Origin: Chthoniobacterales bacterium
Lineage (GTDB): Bacteria; Verrucomicrobiota; Verrucomicrobiia; Chthoniobacterales; UBA10450
Direction of reading: 5' to 3'
Assembly: GCA_025980625.1 (NCBI GenBank)
Contig: JAICXG010000042.1
Coordinates: 1-15,144 of the forward strand
DNA: 15,144 nucleotides
Both the position numbers and the translations under genes were made by a program. Shown here piece by piece: positions 12,335 through 15,144 of this stretch (its first letter is position 1; each line of letters opens with the position of its first letter). The notes under the pieces were generated by a model that was not told where the DNA came from, searched no databases, and saw only the letters and a list, made by a program, of their open reading frames with translations.

Positions 12335-14846
12335 GCGGGCGTCGGGTGATTCGCTCGAGTCCGAGTCGAAAGGCGGCGGCGTCCACAACCTCGGCGACGC
12401 GCCGTTTCAGTCGCCGTGCTCGTGTGATGAGAAAAAGCAGAAAGAGAGCGTAGGGGATGACGAGGATCAGGTCGGGACCGCCGTCGCTCAGGCCCCGGTA
12501 AATAATGAGGGCGAGAAAGAAGAGATTGATGATGATGGTGGTGGTGACGAAGCGATTGCGCAGCCGCACTCTTGTCAGGCATTTCGGGCCGCCGTGGTAT
12601 TCGGTCACGGTTTGCAGGATGACGCTCCAGAAGAAGTTGCCGTAAATCTGGATGTCCCACTCTTTCCAACCGGTGTCGGCGGAGTAGCTCCAGCCTTCGT
12701 CTTCGAGCAGGTCAAAGATCGATTTGAGGAGCGCGTTTCTTTCCACTCCCGTTTCGCTCCAGTAACTGCGGCGACGGAGGTTGCCGCTCCCGAGCTTTCG
12801 CGCCGGAGCGCGTTCGTGGGTGCGCAGCACGCCGCGCGGAGTGCGCTTGAACTCGAGCCAGGTGAAATAACGGTTCCATCCCCTAACGAGTGGCTGGGCA
12901 AAGGCCAGGAACATGACGAGCAAGCGGGCCGCCACCGTGTCGAACCTTGGCTCGATCCGCGCCCGCAGCATGTAGGAAAGAGCAACGCAAAGCGTGCCGC
13001 CGAGCATGAGGTAAGGAACGATCCGCAGTACCGGGAGAAAGATGCCGAGACCGAAAAGGAAAATCGTGAGGGCAAACCATTCGACGCTGCTCAGGTAATT
13101 GGCGATCTCCGATTGCGGGGTCGGGTAGATCGATTGGAAAAAGCCTTCGCCGAAAATCCCGTGGTAGATGATCGGGCGATTGATGAACCAACTGAAGCGG
13201 GGCGAGCCGTAGATTTGGCCGCGCCATTTCGCGGTGCCGGTCGGGCCGAAGAAGATCAGATGCTTGAATCGCAGCATCGATTCGGCTTCGCCGTAACCAG
13301 CCTGCTGTTTGCGAAAAGCGCGAAGTGTAAAGCGGCGATGGTGCCAGACGATCGCGGTCGGGCTAAATGCGATGACGTGGCCGGCCTGCTGCAAACGCCA
13401 GCAAAAGTCGACGTCGTCGCCCGCTTTGCGGTACTCGCTATCGAACCCGCCGACGGTGTCGAAGGCCCAACGATAAAAGGCCATGTTACAACCCGGGATG
13501 TGTTCCGCGACGGTGTCGGTGAGAAGGACGTGGCTCGGCCCGCCGGGCGCAGCGGCGACGCAGGCCTGCACCCAGTTTTCCGCCGGGGGCGAGATGTTCG
13601 GGCCGCCGACGCCGGCGTAGTCGCCGCTGACCAAGGTCCCGACCAGATAATAGAGCCAGTCGGCGTCGGCCATGCAGTCGGAGTCGGTATAGGCCAGCAT
13701 CTCGCCTTTGGCGGCGGCGGCGCCGGTATTGCGCGCATAGCTCAAGCCCTGGTTCTCCTGCCGGATGTAGCGCACGTTTGGGAAGCGCGCCGCGATCTCG
13801 GGCGTGTTATCAGTCGAGCCATCGTCGACCAGGATCGCTTCATAGGCCGGGTAGTTGATTTTGCCTAACGAGTCGAGACAGGCGGCGAGGGTTTTGGCGC
13901 CGTTGTAGGAACAGACGATGACGGAGACGAACGGCGTCCGCGGCAGATCGCGGTGCGGAAGCGAGGCGTCGTCCTGGCCGAGTTTTTTCTGGAGGGCGAA
14001 AAAGGATTTTTTCGGGGAGCGATCGCGCCTAACGATCCCGAAATCCCAATCCGTGATCTCCTGCTCGCCGGTGTACCATTCATCCGTCCAGGCGAAGAAG
14101 ATCGTGCCCGCCAAACCGCAGCGGACCACGCTGTCGACATGCCAGCCGAGCATCTGCGCCTGTTCCTCTTCGCTGTGGCGGATCGTGTCCATGCCGAATT
14201 CGCCCAGCATGAGCGGTTTTTCCTCGGCCAGGTTTTGCAGGCGGAGGAGGTATTTTTCGAAATCGCGCTGGTCGTGCAGGTAAACGTTGAAACAGCAGAA
14301 ATCGACATTCTGCGGGAGAAGATATTCGGTCGGTGGATAACTGGCGTAGGAGAAGAGAACGTTCGGGTCGGCTTCGCGCCCGACGCGGATGAGGTTTTCG
14401 ATGAACTCGGTCACGCGCCTAACGCCTAACCAGCGCACCATCGTGGTCGGAATCTCATTGCCGACGAGATAGCCGAAGATGGCGGGATGGCCGGCATGCC
14501 TCGCGACAGCTTCCCGCACCGAGCGCACAACCTCGCCGCGGGTCTTTCGCCTAACGAGAAATTCAACGTGCTTCGCCCAGGGAAGCGTGATCAGGACGCG
14601 CACCCCGGCTTCCGTAGCGCAATCGAGAAACCAGCGCGGCGGCAAGTGATAAACCCGGACGAGATTGATCCCGAGTTCGCGCATCTGGGCGAGGTCGCGC
14701 CGGACCTGCTCCGGGGTGCCGAGGTAATCGCCGTGCGCGTCGGGTTTGAATGGACCGTAGGTCACACCCTTGACGAAAAACTTGCGCTCGCCTTCAAAGA
14801 AAAACTTGGCGAGGGCTCGGACGCGGAGAGGCGACGCTTGACTCAC
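12321..14846 (-). CDS. Glycoside hydrolase-GT2 glycosyltransferase fusion membrane protein
   Basis: The 841-residue product combines two enzymes. Residues ~15-295 look like a clan-A (TIM-barrel, GH2/GH5/GH17-like) hydrolase, with the acid/base candidate Glu131 in YLVGNEIP and the nucleophile candidate Glu216 in LMLGEFGMD. Residues ~305-560 are a GT2 domain: VSVIVCSYNG, VDDGST (340-345), TDSD (387-390, metal/nucleotide binding) and GDDVDFCWR (476-484, catalytic-base region). Transmembrane segments follow at about 588-627 and 640-655. A soluble stretch rich in Trp/Arg comes next, then two more segments at about 768-784 and 792-808. No signal peptide or membrane segment precedes the hydrolase, so it should lie in the cytosol next to GT2. 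The GTG start at 14846 comes five codons after an in-frame TAG and has an AGGA about 10 nt upstream. The stop TAG lies inside a CGTTAGGC word and overlaps the next gene. It likely makes or edits a surface polysaccharide. Confidence 0.85.
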   Translation of the reverse strand: MSQASPLRVRALAKFFFEGERKFFVKGVTYGPFKPDAHGDYLGTPEQVRRDLAQMRELGINLVRVYHLPPRWFLDCATEAGVRVLITLPWAKHVEFLVRRKTRGEVVRSVREAVARHAGHPAIFGYLVGNEIPTTMVRWLGVRRVTEFIENLIRVGREADPNVLFSYASYPPTEYLLPQNVDFCCFNVYLHDQRDFEKYLLRLQNLAEEKPLMLGEFGMDTIRHSEEEQAQMLGWHVDSVVRCGLAGTIFFAWTDEWYTGEQEITDWDFGIVRRDRSPKKSFFALQKKLGQDDASLPHRDLPRTPFVSVIVCSYNGAKTLAACLDSLGKINYPAYEAILVDDGSTDNTPEIAARFPNVRYIRQENQGLSYARNTGAAAAKGEMLAYTDSDCMADADWLYYLVGTLVSGDYAGVGGPNISPPAENWVQACVAAAPGGPSHVLLTDTVAEHIPGCNMAFYRWAFDTVGGFDSEYRKAGDDVDFCWRLQQAGHVIAFSPTAIVWHHRRFTLRAFRKQQAGYGEAESMLRFKHLIFFGPTGTAKWRGQIYGSPRFSWFINRPIIYHGIFGEGFFQSIYPTPQSEIANYLSSVEWFALTIFLFGLGIFLPVLRIVPYLMLGGTLCVALSYMLRARIEPRFDTVAARLLVMFLAFAQPLVRGWNRYFTWLEFKRTPRGVLRTHERAPARKLGSGNLRRRSYWSETGVERNALLKSIFDLLEDEGWSYSADTGWKEWDIQIYGNFFWSVILQTVTEYHGGPKCLTRVRLRNRFVTTTIIINLFFLALIIYRGLSDGGPDLILVIPYALFLLFLITRARRLKRRVAEVVDAAAFRLGLERITRRPHAAR

Positions 14847-14937
14847 GAGGAGCTTTTCCTAGTGCAGGCAGCCAGGGGACGCAAAGCTTTTGCGGGCGCG
14901 CGCACCGGAATACGAGCCTCAACCGGCCGGATAAGCC

Positions 14938-14967
14938 TTGCGACACTGAGGTCGTCGTTGCTAGACT
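14938..14967 (+). promoter_or_regulatory. Putative promoter of the ECF sigma factor gene
   Basis: A -35-like TTGCGA (14938-14943) is followed after 18 nt by a -10-like TAGACT (14962-14967). The -35 hexamer is the same as in the putative rpsL promoter. The predicted start of transcription falls within a few nucleotides of the GTG at 14976, which would make the mRNA leaderless or nearly so. Called by eye. Confidence 0.35.
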
Positions 14968-14975
14968 GTTCGGAC

Positions 14976-15144
14976 GTGAATGCCGCCGCCACCCTCGAGA
15001 ACGGCGGCTCGGCTTTTGTCACCACGCACTGGAGCATAGTGCTGGAGGCGCAAGGCGAGGCTCCCGCGGCACAAGAAGCGCTGGAAATACTCTGCCGGAC
15101 GTACTGGCGGCCCATTTTTAGTTTTCTACAGCGACAGGGTTTCA
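14976..15144 (+). CDS. Partial CDS: ECF-type RNA polymerase sigma factor (N-terminus)
   Basis: The plus strand is open from GTG 14976 to the window end, giving about 56 residues and lacking the C-terminus. The segment FVTTHWSIVLEAQG, then AALEILCRTYWRPIFSFLQRQG (split here at the APAAQE stretch), matches the characteristic N-terminus of ECF sigma factors abundant in Verrucomicrobia, Planctomycetes and Acidobacteria ('F-x-TT-x-W-S-x-V' then 'LE-x-LC-x-x-YW-x-P-x-x-x-F-x-R-x-x-G'), the start of region 2. In that family these regulators often sit beside protein kinases, but no kinase is adjacent here. An alternative start is TTG 14958 with GAGG 6 nt upstream. It is divergent from the hydrolase-GT2 gene, with 129 nt between starts. 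Confidence 0.8.
   Translation, partial: MNAAATLENGGSAFVTTHWSIVLEAQGEAPAAQEALEILCRTYWRPIFSFLQRQGF

Larger units (their letters stand above)
1153..14556. repeat. Dispersed short word CGTTAGGC/GCCTAACG, 18 perfect copies in the window
   Basis: Perfect octamers start at 1153, 1191, 3098, 5216, 7107, 7319, 7641, 9217, 10089, 10245, 10718, 11267, 12001, 12319, 13863, 14027, 14417 and 14549. One-end variants that keep the heptamer CGTTAGG/CCTAACG start at 4165, 6404, 8053, 8992, 11444 and 12881. Looser relatives are at 1646 (AGTTAGGA) and 14424 (GCCTAACC, overlapping 14417), and GGCTAACG at 4775 and 8706. On the plus strand 11 heptamers read CGTTAGG and 13 read CCTAACG, so there is no strand preference. 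Random expectation in 15 kb on both strands is about 0.5 octamers and 1.8 heptamers. Copies occur in most genes, in several frames, and at three stop codons. Confidence 0.92.

Noticed and set aside
12333..13868. 511-codon plus-strand open frame
   Set aside because: It is antisense to the hydrolase-GT2 gene, whose motifs are unmistakable. Long antisense frames are expected in GC-rich DNA, and the product shows no recognisable domain.
1153..14556. Interpreting CGTTAGG as a polar replication/recombination signal (KOPS or Chi-like)
   Set aside because: Copies are almost equally split between strands (11 versus 13) in this window, whereas such signals are normally skewed along a replichore. A single window cannot exclude it fully.
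14843..15115. 90-codon minus-strand open frame overlapping the left end of the sigma gene
   Set aside because: Its sequence is low-complexity Ser/Ala/Arg and antisense to the plus-strand ECF sigma N-terminus, which has clear family motifs.

Overview
This is a GC-rich bacterial chromosome segment, most likely from a Verrucomicrobium (a soil Chthoniobacterales/Spartobacteria-like lineage is my best guess). The guess is an inference from four things: the ECF sigma factor of the 'TTHWS' N-terminal type at the right edge, a secreted nucleoredoxin-like protein, a zinc-ribbon Ser/Thr kinase, and short tandem repeats of a kind common in environmental PVC genomes. No rRNA, tRNA, CRISPR array, transposase or phage gene is visible.

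Region 1 (1-6918, minus strand) is a fused str/S10 ribosomal-protein cluster read right to left: rpsL, rpsG, fusA, rpsJ, rplC, rplD, rplW, rplB, rpsS. Spacings run from a 4-nt overlap to 35 nt, so it is probably one transcript. A plausible sigma70-type promoter lies about 100 nt upstream of rpsL. Two departures from the classical order are visible. No tuf gene sits between fusA and rpsJ. After rpsS, where rplV is expected, comes a partial gene for an exported-looking coiled-coil protein whose 5' end is built from a heptanucleotide repeat.

Region 2 (6919-10992) holds RNA-modification and signalling genes. tgt (queuosine tRNA modification) is divergent from rpsL. It converges on a secreted thioredoxin-fold gene, and the two overlap by 4 nt. 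Upstream of the thioredoxin gene is a zinc-ribbon Ser/Thr kinase, divergent from an RluD-type 23S rRNA pseudouridine synthase.

Region 3 (10997-14846, minus strand) is a two-gene surface-glycan module: an 841-residue glycoside hydrolase-GT2 fusion, overlapped by a polytopic GT87/mannosyltransferase-like protein. It converges on rluD across an inverted repeat that encodes the C-terminal tails of both genes. Region 4 (14938-15144) is the start of a divergent ECF sigma factor gene.

The most striking signal is not a gene. The octamer CGTTAGGC/GCCTAACG occurs 18 times, and its heptamer core CGTTAGG/CCTAACG 24 times, against roughly 0.5 and 2 expected in random DNA of this length. Copies occur on both strands, in several reading frames, in coding and intergenic DNA, and at stop codons. 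They are read as Val-Arg, Leu-Gly, Pro-Asn, Leu-Thr or stop, so selection or accumulation acts on the DNA word and not on the protein. A DNA-uptake-sequence-like element, a methylation/defence recognition site or a nucleoid-protein site are candidates.
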